Of a DNA stretch of 39,574 nucleotides, positions 23,985 to 31,969 are shown in pieces. Numbering within the stretch: the first letter of the stretch is position 1; every line of letters begins with the position of its first letter. The stretch lies in assembly GCF_029335485.1 (NCBI RefSeq), contig NZ_JARJLM010000504.1:1-39574 (forward strand), given 5' to 3'. This stretch comes from Cupriavidus basilensis. GTDB lineage: Bacteria; Pseudomonadota; Gammaproteobacteria; Burkholderiales; Burkholderiaceae. Both the position numbers and the translations under genes were made by a program. The notes under the pieces were generated by a model that worked only from the letters and a program-made list of their open reading frames with translations, ran no database searches and was not told the DNA's origin.

Positions 23985-24731
23985 CTACAGGCCTCGTTCC
24001 ACCATATCCAGCAAGCGTTGTCCGAGCGAGTGCGCCAGGGTGCCATCCACGCCGCGCAGCGGACCGTCGATCACCAGCATGGACAGCCCATGCACACCGG
24101 ACCACGCAAGATACTCGGCGCCGGGACGCCGCTCGGCCGGCAATACGCCGGCCGCCGCCATGCGGTCCAGTGCCATCCCGAGCAGTTGGAACGGATTCAG
24201 CCCGTTGTCCCCGGCCTTGGCCGGGACCGGCACGCCTTGCAGTTCGTCCGGCACCGAGAACGCCGTGCGGAACAGCCCCGGCTCGGCCAATGCGAAACGC
24301 ATGTAGCCGGTACCGACCGCGCGCAAGCTGGCGCGCGCGAAATCGGCAGGCGGCGCGGTGTCGTCCAGTTCCGCCAAATCGGCTTCGATGGCCGTTGCCA
24401 GCGCCGATAGCGCGGCAAAGCGGACGGCCTGCAGTAGATCCATGCGGCTGGCGAAATGCCGGTACGCGGCGTTTGGCACCACGCCGGCACGCCGGGTGGC
24501 CTCGCGCAGCACGACCGCATCCGGGCCGCCGTCGCGCGCAAGGTCCATGCCGGCATCCAGCAATGCGCGCCGCAGGTCGCCATGGCGGTAGGTGCTGCGC
24601 GCCGGCGGCCCGGCTGCCAGTGATGCCGCAGCCGACAGGTTCATCCGGTCCGGGTCATCCGCTTCCGCCGGCCCGGCCACCCCGGCTGCGGCCTCGATTG
24701 CGGCACAGGAAGTGTGCTTGCCCCCTGCCAT
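23985..24731 (-). CDS. TetR family transcriptional regulator
   Basis: A 248-residue regulator with a non-conserved, alanine-rich N-terminal tail of about 45 residues, then a TetR DNA-binding domain: YRHGDLRRALLDAGMDLA, and the HTH LREATRRAGVVPNAAYRHFASRMDLL at about 75-100. The C-terminal ligand domain includes YLAWSGVHGLSMLVIDG, typical of TetR proteins with a WHG motif. GGAGG five bases before the ATG at 24731 supports the start. It is divergent from a VOC protein gene, which it probably represses with itself; GTGTACAC at 24781-24788 in the shared region is a candidate operator core. Ligand unknown. Confidence 0.87.
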   Translation of the reverse strand: MAGGKHTSCAAIEAAAGVAGPAEADDPDRMNLSAAASLAAGPPARSTYRHGDLRRALLDAGMDLARDGGPDAVVLREATRRAGVVPNAAYRHFASRMDLLQAVRFAALSALATAIEADLAELDDTAPPADFARASLRAVGTGYMRFALAEPGLFRTAFSVPDELQGVPVPAKAGDNGLNPFQLLGMALDRMAAAGVLPAERRPGAEYLAWSGVHGLSMLVIDGPLRGVDGTLAHSLGQRLLDMVERGL

Positions 24732-24780
24732 TACGCCTCCGTGTGGACAGCATCCGTTTTCTTTACTATGGTAGTGGACA

Positions 24781-24788
24781 GTGTACAC
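24781..24788. promoter_or_regulatory. GTGTACAC palindrome between TetR and VOC genes, candidate operator core
   Basis: The perfect 8-base palindrome lies 50 bases upstream of the TetR start and 112 bases upstream of the VOC start, inside GTGGACAGTGTACAC. Such divergent regions usually hold the TetR operator. The octamer also occurs at 23866, which weakens or widens the case. Confidence 0.35.
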
Positions 24789-24899
24789 AATGTTTCCGCC
24801 GGCTCACGGACAGCCGGGGACGCACGGCAGCCTGCAGCCCGAAAGCGTTTCAGGAGCCTCAGACTGCCCCCTCAACCCAGAATGCCTGAAGGAGACAAG

Positions 24900-25343
24900 A
24901 TGCTAGTCCAGCCTTATTTGTTCTTTGAAGGCCGCTGCGAGGAAGCGGCCGAGTTCTACAAGCGGGCGCTGAACGCCGAAGTGACCATGCTGATGCGCTT
25001 CAAGGAGGCGCCGCCGCCGCAATCTCCCCCGCCCGAGGGTGCCTGTGCCCCCGCGGCGGGCACCGAGGAAAAGATCATGCATATGGCCATGCGGATCGGC
25101 GAGACCACGGTCATGCTGTCCGATGGCCGGTGCCAGGGCAAGCCCAACTTCCAGGGCTTCTCGCTTTCGGTGACAGCGCCCGATGTCGCTGCCGCAGATC
25201 GCATATTCAACGCGCTGGCCGACGGCGGCCAGGTCCTGATGCCGCTTGGCGAAACGTTCTATTCGCCCCGTTTCGGCATGGTCGCCGACCGCTTCGGCGT
25301 GTCGTGGATGGTCATTGTGCTGGCTCCGGAAGGACACAAATAG
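24900..25343 (+). CDS. VOC family protein, PhnB/glyoxalase-like
   Basis: A 147-residue vicinal-oxygen-chelate protein of the PhnB/YjdN type: QPYLFFEGRCEEAAEFYKRAL at the start, IMHMAMRIGETTVMLSDG in the middle and ETFYSPRFGMVADRFGVSW near the end. These small dimeric proteins include dioxygenase and resistance-protein relatives, but the PhnB group has no settled reaction. AAGGAG at 24889-24894 fixes the ATG at 24900. It is divergent from the TetR gene, suggesting induction by a small molecule. A proline-rich insert at about 38-52 (PPPQSPPPEG) lengthens one loop. Confidence 0.87.
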   Translation: MLVQPYLFFEGRCEEAAEFYKRALNAEVTMLMRFKEAPPPQSPPPEGACAPAAGTEEKIMHMAMRIGETTVMLSDGRCQGKPNFQGFSLSVTAPDVAAADRIFNALADGGQVLMPLGETFYSPRFGMVADRFGVSWMVIVLAPEGHK

Positions 25344-25457
25344 CCGCACGCTTCTCTTCCCGCCTGATGGCTACCACGGCTGCCGGGCGGGTTGTTCTGC
25401 GCATTGCCGCGCCCCACTCCCTCCCGACACCCCAGCGCCGTGCGCGGGGCCGCCAAC

Positions 25458-25667
25458 TCAGTTCGCCTTGCTGTCGGCGCCGGGCGCCGAAGCCGCCTGA
25501 TCGTTCTTCAGCGCGCAGGGCGTCTGCGCCTGCGTCTTTGCCTGCGCCTGCTTTTGCGCGCGTGCGCGCTCGATGACGGTCCAGTCCGGACCGGCGAATG
25601 CAGGCACCGAGGAAGCAAGCGCCGTGACGCTCAACAGCGCCAGCGCGATTTTTTTCGTGGGAATCAT
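25458..25667 (-). CDS. Small secreted hypothetical protein
   Basis: A 69-residue protein with a clear signal peptide (MIPTKKIALALLSVTALASS, cleavage after PAFA). The mature part of about 43 residues is charged and glutamine-rich (ARAQKQAQAKTQAQT) with one cysteine and a short alanine-rich tail. No family is recognised. It lies 97 bases after the repeat-bearing secreted protein gene on the same strand and may share its transcript. The ribosome site is poor. Confidence 0.55.
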   Translation of the reverse strand: MIPTKKIALALLSVTALASSVPAFAGPDWTVIERARAQKQAQAKTQAQTPCALKNDQAASAPGADSKAN

Positions 25668-25764
25668 GGGAGAGGTGTAACTGGATGGCGTTGCGTGGTG
25701 AAGCGGGAGATCTGCCGGCCCGGCCACGGGCGAGGGAACCCGAGGCCAGGCCGGCGGAGCAGGA

Positions 25765-26115
25765 TCAGGCGTTGGCCTGGCTGTCCGTTTGCGCGCCATG
25801 CGCGGGAGGCGCCGACACACCGGTCAGGTCACGGCCGGCGAGGTCCAGGGTGGAACCCGCTGCGCCATGCGCGCCGTCCGAGAACGGGTCGCGGCGGTCG
25901 TTGACGCGTGCGCCGTCGGTGAACGGGCTGCGCGGGTCGCCGATGCGGGCGCCGTCGGTGAACGGGTCGCGCTTGCCGTTGTGCAGGTTGTAGCCGTATT
26001 TGTCGCCGGCGTTGGTGCTATCTTTCGGACCCGTTGCATTGGCTTGGGAGGAGGCCAGTACGCAGAGGCCGAAGGCTGCTGCGGAAACAAGGGTCGTGAA
26101 GAGCTTCTTATTCAT
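25765..26115 (-). CDS. Secreted protein with 13-residue DPFTDGAR repeats
   Basis: A 116-residue protein with a signal peptide (MNKKLFTTLVSAAAFGLCVL, cleavage near ANA). After a short linker (GDKYGYNLHNGKR) come three tandem 13-residue units: DPFTDGARIGDPR at 50-62, SPFTDGARVNDRR at 63-75 and DPFSDGAHGAAGS at 76-88, then a tail with LAGRDLTGVSAPP. Each unit carries Asp-Gly and Asp-Arg pairs, which might bind calcium or another cation, though this is speculation. The DNA period is 39 bases. I do not know a characterised relative; similar TDGAR-type repeats occur in small exported proteins of Burkholderiaceae as far as I recall. Neighbouring genes do not indicate a role. Confidence 0.68.
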   Translation of the reverse strand: MNKKLFTTLVSAAAFGLCVLASSQANATGPKDSTNAGDKYGYNLHNGKRDPFTDGARIGDPRSPFTDGARVNDRRDPFSDGAHGAAGSTLDLAGRDLTGVSAPPAHGAQTDSQANA

Positions 26116-26301
26116 GATTGCTGCTTTCTTTCCAGAATGGGGCGGCACTTTCCACTTGCAGTGGAGCGGGATAGGCGGATCTGCGTCCCGCATGTCGTCT
26201 GTTTCGCCTTTTATCTGCACCGGCGCCGTGAAGCGCGGTACAGGTTCACAGTGTAGTCACCGCGAACCATTCCTGTGATGAATTAAACGTCTGGTTTTCA
26301 G

Positions 26302-26320
26302 TCGGAATTTTCACTTCCGA
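26302..26320. terminator. Short stem-loop after the dehydratase gene
   Basis: TCGGAA at 26302-26307 and TTCCGA at 26315-26320 form a 6-bp stem with a 7-base loop, 40 bases past the stop of the dehydratase gene. No proper T-run follows on the minus strand, so termination there is uncertain. Confidence 0.3.
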
Positions 26321-26359
26321 TTTCCGCGGCGGCATGCGCTGGACGTGCCCCCCGCAGCA

Positions 26360-27340
26360 TCAGGATGCGCGGTCCCAGGCCTGCAACTGTTCCACGGTCG
26401 CGCCCACGCCACCGCAAACGATGACCAGCACATCCGATGCCGGCGGCGCCACGGCCGGCGCCTGCTCCAGCGCGGCCAGCGCCGCGCCGCACGCCGGCTC
26501 CACCACGATCCGGTGCTCCGCCAGGAAGCGCAGGCTGGCGCCCACGGCTGCCTTGTCCGAGACCACCTGGCTGACGATCGGATGCCGCCTGGACCACGCC
26601 ATCGCCTGGTCGCAAGGCCGCCGCGCCCCCAGCGAAGTGGCGATGCTGGTGACGGCCGGCAGATCCACCGGCACACCGGCCGCCAGCGACGCGGCGTAGC
26701 ACGCCGCGCCAACCGTCTCGGCCGCGATCACGGGCACGTCGCCCCAGCCGTTCCGGTGCAGCCCGGCGAGAACGCCGCACAGCAGGCCGCCGCCCCCCAC
26801 CGACAGCACCACCGCGCCCGGCTTGACGCCGGCGGCGGCAACCTCGTCGATCATGGTCGCGTGGCCTTCCCACAGCAGGGGATCGTCGAAGGGATGGACG
26901 AAGGCATGGTCCGGCTTCACCAGCGAGAGCGCGTAGTCGTTCGCCTCGCTCCACGCGCGCCCGTGCACGACGAGTTCCGCGCCTTCCAGCGCGATGCGCT
27001 CGCGCGCGGCGGCCGATGTGCTTTCCGGCACGACCACCGTCACCGGCACGCCGAGAAGGCGCCCGCTATAGGCCACGGCGATGCCGGCATTGCCGCCGGA
27101 AGAGCAGACCAGGTGCTTTGCGCCGCGCTCCTTGTAGGTCCGGCAGGCGTGGCCGATGCCGCGCGCCTTGAACGAGCCCGGCGGCTGGAGCGCTTCCATC
27201 TTGAACCACACCGGGCGCCCCAGCCGTGCCGAGTAGGAAGTGGAGCGCAGCAGCGGCGTGACGATGTGCAGGCTCCCATGGGGAAGGTCGCGCGATGCCG
27301 TGTGCGAAGTGTCTGGGAGAGCGATATCGGCGTTGGCCAT
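26360..27340 (-). CDS. PLP-dependent L-serine/L-threonine dehydratase (animal SDS type)
   Basis: A 326-residue fold-type II PLP enzyme predicted to convert L-serine to pyruvate and ammonia (and threonine to 2-oxobutanoate) in the cytoplasm. The PLP lysine is Lys58 in LQPPGSFKARGIGH, the substrate loop is SSGGNAGIA, the phosphate-binding loop is SVGGGGLLCGV, and the C-terminal VIVCGGVGAT carries the cysteine typical of the mammalian SDS-like group rather than the IlvA or TdcB group. There is no ACT regulatory domain. It lies downstream of the adhesin operon on the same strand but separated by 128 bases with an inverted repeat (27407-27443), so it probably has its own promoter. Confidence 0.85.
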   Translation of the reverse strand: MANADIALPDTSHTASRDLPHGSLHIVTPLLRSTSYSARLGRPVWFKMEALQPPGSFKARGIGHACRTYKERGAKHLVCSSGGNAGIAVAYSGRLLGVPVTVVVPESTSAAARERIALEGAELVVHGRAWSEANDYALSLVKPDHAFVHPFDDPLLWEGHATMIDEVAAAGVKPGAVVLSVGGGGLLCGVLAGLHRNGWGDVPVIAAETVGAACYAASLAAGVPVDLPAVTSIATSLGARRPCDQAMAWSRRHPIVSQVVSDKAAVGASLRFLAEHRIVVEPACGAALAALEQAPAVAPPASDVLVIVCGGVGATVEQLQAWDRAS

Positions 27341-27406
27341 GGGGAGCGTCCTGGATTGCGGCGTGAGTGATCCCGCATGGTAGAAGCCGGGCCTCTATGC
27401 CGTCAA

Positions 27407-27443
27407 ATGCCTCAAAAGTGGATGCCTTATACTTTTCAGGCAT
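27407..27443. promoter_or_regulatory. 13-bp inverted repeat upstream of the dehydratase gene, candidate operator
   Basis: ATGCCTCAAAAGT at 27407-27419 and ACTTTTCAGGCAT at 27431-27443 are reverse complements at 12 of 13 positions with an 11-base spacer; a further ATGCCT occurs in the spacer. It lies 67 bases upstream of the dehydratase start. It lacks a T-run, so an operator is more likely than a terminator for the adhesin operon. Confidence 0.45.
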
Positions 27444-27468
27444 AGCCAAGGCACTCTCACCGCGACGG

Positions 27469-28677
27469 CTAGGGGAAGGTGAATGTGAACTCGGCGGAGC
27501 CGCCCGCATAGCCCGCCTTCAGCTCGGCGTCGCTGCCGGTGCGGAGGTATTGCGCCGACAGCGGAAGCTTCGCGCTACTGCCATGCTTGGTCATCTCGTA
27601 TTTCGTGGCGGCGCCGGGATCGCCATAGGCGATGCGCTCCCGGGTGCCGTCCTCGCGCGTCATGATGATGCCGAACCCCTGGGCCACGCTTTGTCCGGCC
27701 GGCGCGCTGAGCCGCAATACCGTCTTGTCCGCGTTGGGGGGCGAGGCCTTGTCCCGGAAGCTGATCATGGGCTTGGCGTTGACCGCGCAATTGCTCAGGG
27801 CGATTTCGAAGTGCTTCGGCGGCGAAGTGTCGCCGAGCGCCTTGAACTGGCTGAGGGGAACGCGCCCCAGATCGACCGGAATGATCTGGTTGGCCACGAC
27901 GTCGCATTTTTTCGGGATCACAGGCGGAGGGCTGCCGCCGATACTGACGATACCCGTGCTGTCGAAGGTAATGAACTCACGGCATCCCTGGCTCGAGTTG
28001 GGCACGACAAACGTACTGCCCAGGCTCACCCCGGCCGATGTCAGAAAGTCCACCGAGTGGATCCTCACCTGGAGACCGCCGGGGATGCCGGTCACCTGGA
28101 TGTCGCCCGGGCCGAACGTGTTCGGGTCCTTGGTCAGGACCAGAAACTGCCTGTAGCTTGAGACGGTCTGTCCTCCAGACCCTCCCGAGGGCCCTAACCC
28201 TTCGGCCTTGACAGGCAGTAGATTTACGGCAATCGGGTTTGTCTGCTTGAGGAGGAGCCGGCTGACGCCATCTGGCGATAAGGCTTCCCACTTGAAACCG
28301 ATGCCGTCGATATTCGTTGGCGCAATGCCATTGGGAATGGGCGCTCCCATTCCCTCTACCCAGTGCGCGCCTGTGACCAGGTCGTGGGCGTCGCGCGTCG
28401 GCGGGGTATAGCCGAACGCGGTTGTCATCGCGAACCGCCGTTCCATCAGGACCGTGCCGATGGCCGTGCTGCTGGTCAGGGGATTGGCCACCGTCCAGGG
28501 CTGGATTTCCTGCGCATTGGGATGCCTGCAGTTGACGGCCGTCGAATTTTCCAAAACCGCGCGGGCACTACCGCTTGCCAGCCCCAGCAATAGCATGGCG
28601 AGGAACAGGCACGCGGATTGGTGTGCCCCCCGGGCAATCGCCGACCGCCCTGCTCCGGGCAATTCATTCATGTTCAT
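27469..28677 (-). CDS. Fimbrial tip adhesin (two-domain, chaperone-usher type)
   Basis: A 402-residue exported protein, signal peptide ending near residue 38 (ASGSARA). The N-terminal half (about 40-255) is unlike known lectin domains I can name. The C-terminal half (about 260-402) is a pilin domain: CDVVANQIIPVDLGRVPLSQ, the paired cysteine in ALSNCAVNAKPMISF, and the closing FTFTFP strand used for chaperone binding. This layout is that of FimH/FimD-type tip adhesins. GGAG six bases before the ATG at 28677 decides the start among several Met codons. It is the last gene of the fimbrial and two-partner-secretion operon, separated from TpsA by a strong hairpin. Confidence 0.78.
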   Translation of the reverse strand: MNMNELPGAGRSAIARGAHQSACLFLAMLLLGLASGSARAVLENSTAVNCRHPNAQEIQPWTVANPLTSSTAIGTVLMERRFAMTTAFGYTPPTRDAHDLVTGAHWVEGMGAPIPNGIAPTNIDGIGFKWEALSPDGVSRLLLKQTNPIAVNLLPVKAEGLGPSGGSGGQTVSSYRQFLVLTKDPNTFGPGDIQVTGIPGGLQVRIHSVDFLTSAGVSLGSTFVVPNSSQGCREFITFDSTGIVSIGGSPPPVIPKKCDVVANQIIPVDLGRVPLSQFKALGDTSPPKHFEIALSNCAVNAKPMISFRDKASPPNADKTVLRLSAPAGQSVAQGFGIIMTREDGTRERIAYGDPGAATKYEMTKHGSSAKLPLSAQYLRTGSDAELKAGYAGGSAEFTFTFP

Positions 28678-28803
28678 ACCGTTCTCCATATCCCCATGCA
28701 TTCCCAATCTTTCGAGATGGTGTAACGAGGCCCCGATACACCAGCCCCGGTTGGCCCCGCCACATGCACATCTCCTCCCTTGTGCTCCATTGCCCGGCAG
28801 GAT

Positions 28804-28837
28804 GCCCTGGCATGCCGCAACACGGGCATGCCAGGGC
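28804..28837. terminator. 13-bp perfect stem-loop between TpsA and adhesin genes
   Basis: GCCCTGGCATGCC at 28804-28816 and GGCATGCCAGGGC at 28825-28837 pair perfectly around an 8-base loop. There is no T-run, so it may reduce rather than stop read-through, or protect the upstream mRNA, giving the tip adhesin a lower level than the genes before it. Confidence 0.5.
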
Positions 28838-28870
28838 CTGCCGGTCAGGCCGGAGGAACGCCTGGGCGCC

Positions 28871-31800
28871 TTACTGGATGACGCCGTAGTTGAGGCCGGC
28901 CAGCGGCACCAGGGCGGCAGAGCCGGAAACGCTGTTGCCATCCATCAGGCCGAAGTTCACGCCGACCAGGCCGCCATAGACCTGGCCATAGTTCGGTATG
29001 AAGCCGAGCCTGCTGCTCGTGCTCGAGTACTCGACCTTGCCCATGTTCAGGCCGACCAGGCCGCCCATCGTCGTGTAGCTGCCGCCGCTCACCGTACCGG
29101 AGGACGACGAAGCGCGGATTGCGCCCTGGTTCTGCCCAACCAGGCCGCCCACCACGCTGCGGCTCTCCCCCTTGACGTTGCCGCTGGCCGTGCCCGACAC
29201 GATCGCGGTATCGTTGCCAGCCGCATTGGTGCCGACCAGGCCGCCGACAAAGCTGTTCGCGCCGGCATAGACCTCGCCGCTGGCTTCCACCGCCACCAGG
29301 TCGCCGCCGTTGTAGCCGACCAGGCCGCCGGTGTGGCTGTTGGCGCCGCCGGAGGTCCTGCCCCGCGCCACCGAACCCTGGATGGTGCCGCTGTAGTTGC
29401 TGCCGACCAGGCCGCCCACGCGGTTGTTGCTGCCGCCGATCACGGCGCCGGTGGCTTCGGCGCCGAGGATGGTGCCGCCGTCGTTGCTGCCGGCCAGGCC
29501 GCCCACGTCGATGCCGGCATAATCCGTGACAACGCCGCTGGCCTTGACGTTCCTCAGGCTGCCGTCCCTGTTCTGGCCCACCAGGCCGCCGATCGCCACG
29601 GCGCCGTTGCCGTTCACGCGGCCGCTGGCGGAGGCATCGGCAATGCTGCCGCCGGCGTCGTTGAGGCCAACCAGGCCGCCGACGATGGCATTGCCGGCGG
29701 CGCCGGTGTTGCCGCTGGAGAAGACGCGCTCGATCACGCCGCCGTGGTTGTAGCCCACCAGGCCGCCCACGTTCAGGCCACCATAGTAGGTGCCGACGGG
29801 GCCGCGGCTGGACGAATCGGCAATATAGCTTTTGCGCCCGGTGTTCAGCCCGACCAGGCCGCCCACGCCGCCCATGGCGGTGCGCTGCATATAGCCCGAG
29901 AGCTGGACGTCCGTCGTGCTGCGGGTCACGCGGCCCGCGTTCTCGCCGACCAGGCCGCCGAGCGACTGGAGCAGGCTGTTGCCGCTCAGATTGGTGAGGC
30001 TCACCGAGGCGCGGTCGATGGTGGCGCCTTCAAGGTTGCGGCCCACCAGGCCGCCCATCACATGGGCGCCCCCGGTGTTGCTGCTGAGGCGCATGCCAGT
30101 GGCGGTGACGTTGGAGATGGTGCCGGCGTTCTGCCCGACCAGCCCGCCGATCGCCGCGGCGCCGACGCTACCCGACGTTGCGTTGACCGACAGGTTGGCC
30201 AGGGCGAGGTTGCCGATGCGGCCCGACGATGCCGCGAACAGGCCGGAGAAAAGCCCGGTGCTGGTCACCGAGAGGTTGCTCATGGTGTTGCCCAGGCCGT
30301 CGAAGATGCCGGAGAACGTGCCGTAGTCGCCGCCGATCGACCTCAGGCTGCCGCCGTTGATCCGGTTGCCCAGCACATAGTAGCCGCCCAGATTGTCGTT
30401 GATGGCCTGCAACTGCGCGAGGTTCTGGATCACGTTATAGGCAAAGCCGTTCGACCTGTACGACGCGCCCGTCCCCGACAGCGTGACCACCGCGCCGTTG
30501 TTCAGGTTCAGCGCGCCGCCATGATTCAGCGCCAGGCTGTTGCCGGCCCCGCTGAGCGTGACCTTGTCGTTCAGGTTGATATCGCTGGCGGCGTCCATGG
30601 CCACGCCGGCGTTGACGCCGGTGGCGGTCAGCGCGCCGTTCACGTTGACGTCGCCGGCCGAGGCCAGGGTCAGCCGGTTGCCGCTGTTCCAGGTGATGGG
30701 CGCGTTAACCGAGAGATTGCCCACGGTGCTGGCCAGTTCGATATTGGTGGTGCCCAGGTTGCGCGAGAGCGTGTCGCCAAGCAGGGTGCTCGCGCCGCCG
30801 GCGGCGGTCTGGTTGACGTTGACATCCAGCGCGCTGAGCTTCCAGGTGCCGGTCTGCCCGTTGTTGGCCTGGGTATTGACCTGGGTGCCCAGATGCACCT
30901 GCACGTCGGCGCCCCGGGTCTCGATGGTGCCGCCGTTGCCGGGGCCGGTCATGGCGCTGGCGTTCAGGCTGCCGCCCACGCGCACCACGCCGGCGCCGCC
31001 GCCGTCCAGCGTGATCCTGCCGGCATTGCCCTGCAGTGTCTTGGCCTCGATCACGCCGGTATTGTTCACCACGGTCTGCTGCACGTTGCCGGCGGCCTGG
31101 GCCGTCATCAGCACCTGGCCGCCGTCCGCCTTGAGCAAGCCGCCGTTTTCCACCATTGCGTCCACCACGCCGCCGTTTACCCGCAGGTTGAGCAGGTTGC
31201 CGGCGTCGAAGCTCACGGTGAAGTCATTGCCGGCGCCCAGCGCCACCCGGCCCATCCTGGCCTCGATCAGGCCGGTGTTGCTGACCGTCCTGCCCAGCAG
31301 CGCCACGCTGCCGCCCGGCGCGGCGGTGATCCGGCCGGAATTGTTTACGAACGAGCCCGCGCCGCCGGCAAAGCGGTAGTTCCCGTTGTTGAAATCCGCG
31401 TTGCTGATGTCCGCCGTCGAGGCCACCAGGCCACCCACATTGACCTGGGCGGTTCTGCCGAACACGATCCCGTTGGGGTTGACCAGGAACACGCGGCCGT
31501 TGGCATCGATCTGGCCCTGGATATCGCTGGCGGCCGCGGTGAGGACGCGGTTGAGCGCAACCGAGTTGCTGCCGGGCTGGTTGAACAGGACCTTCTGTCC
31601 GACGCCAACGTTGAAAGTGTTCCAGTTGATGATCAGCTTGTCGCTCGACTGGTTGATCGACATACCCTGGTTGTTGTTGAAGAGCGCGATGTTGCCGCTG
31701 CCCGACACGATCTCTTGGCCTGTCGGCAATGCATGCGCCGGCGCCAGCGCCCCCAGCCCCAGCAGCGCCACGGCGGCGGCAATCACGCGCCGGGCGCCGG

Positions 31801-31888
31801 CCGACTTGCCGCGGCGGCGAGTCCCTTCGCTGGCGACGTTCCAGCATTCCTGGGCCTGGTTCCAGACCAGTGCGTAGCTCTTGTTCAT
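28871..31888 (-). CDS. TpsA exoprotein: filamentous-haemagglutinin-like with GLUG repeats
   Basis: A 1005-residue secreted adhesin. Residues 1-31 are an extended signal peptide region (MNKSYALVWNQAQECWNVAS) before a normal signal core ending ALAPAHA. The TPS secretion domain spans about 55-310 with the diagnostic NPNG at 137-140 (FLVNPNGIVFG) and beta-helix strands. From residue 581 to the end, 14 GLUG-type units (GGLVGxN patterns) repeat. There is no recognisable toxin domain or cysteine-rich end; it stops at GLNYGVIQ. At about 100 kDa it is short for an FHA relative. GAGGT precedes the ATG at 31888. The dedicated transporter gene lies 81 bases upstream on the same strand. Confidence 0.88.
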   Translation of the reverse strand: MNKSYALVWNQAQECWNVASEGTRRRGKSAGARRVIAAAVALLGLGALAPAHALPTGQEIVSGSGNIALFNNNQGMSINQSSDKLIINWNTFNVGVGQKVLFNQPGSNSVALNRVLTAAASDIQGQIDANGRVFLVNPNGIVFGRTAQVNVGGLVASTADISNADFNNGNYRFAGGAGSFVNNSGRITAAPGGSVALLGRTVSNTGLIEARMGRVALGAGNDFTVSFDAGNLLNLRVNGGVVDAMVENGGLLKADGGQVLMTAQAAGNVQQTVVNNTGVIEAKTLQGNAGRITLDGGGAGVVRVGGSLNASAMTGPGNGGTIETRGADVQVHLGTQVNTQANNGQTGTWKLSALDVNVNQTAAGGASTLLGDTLSRNLGTTNIELASTVGNLSVNAPITWNSGNRLTLASAGDVNVNGALTATGVNAGVAMDAASDINLNDKVTLSGAGNSLALNHGGALNLNNGAVVTLSGTGASYRSNGFAYNVIQNLAQLQAINDNLGGYYVLGNRINGGSLRSIGGDYGTFSGIFDGLGNTMSNLSVTSTGLFSGLFAASSGRIGNLALANLSVNATSGSVGAAAIGGLVGQNAGTISNVTATGMRLSSNTGGAHVMGGLVGRNLEGATIDRASVSLTNLSGNSLLQSLGGLVGENAGRVTRSTTDVQLSGYMQRTAMGGVGGLVGLNTGRKSYIADSSSRGPVGTYYGGLNVGGLVGYNHGGVIERVFSSGNTGAAGNAIVGGLVGLNDAGGSIADASASGRVNGNGAVAIGGLVGQNRDGSLRNVKASGVVTDYAGIDVGGLAGSNDGGTILGAEATGAVIGGSNNRVGGLVGSNYSGTIQGSVARGRTSGGANSHTGGLVGYNGGDLVAVEASGEVYAGANSFVGGLVGTNAAGNDTAIVSGTASGNVKGESRSVVGGLVGQNQGAIRASSSSGTVSGGSYTTMGGLVGLNMGKVEYSSTSSRLGFIPNYGQVYGGLVGVNFGLMDGNSVSGSAALVPLAGLNYGVIQ

Positions 31889-31969
31889 ATTGACCTCATT
31901 CCACGTTATATAAAAAACTGCTGGGATCCCGGCAGCACGGGTACTGCACCGACACGGCTCACGGCGCGC

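Noticed and set aside
23866-24788. GTGTACAC octamers on both sides of the TetR gene as a pair of operators
   Set aside because: An 8-base palindrome is likely to recur by chance and the left copy is not near a plausible promoter of the TetR gene; only the right copy is kept as a weak candidate.
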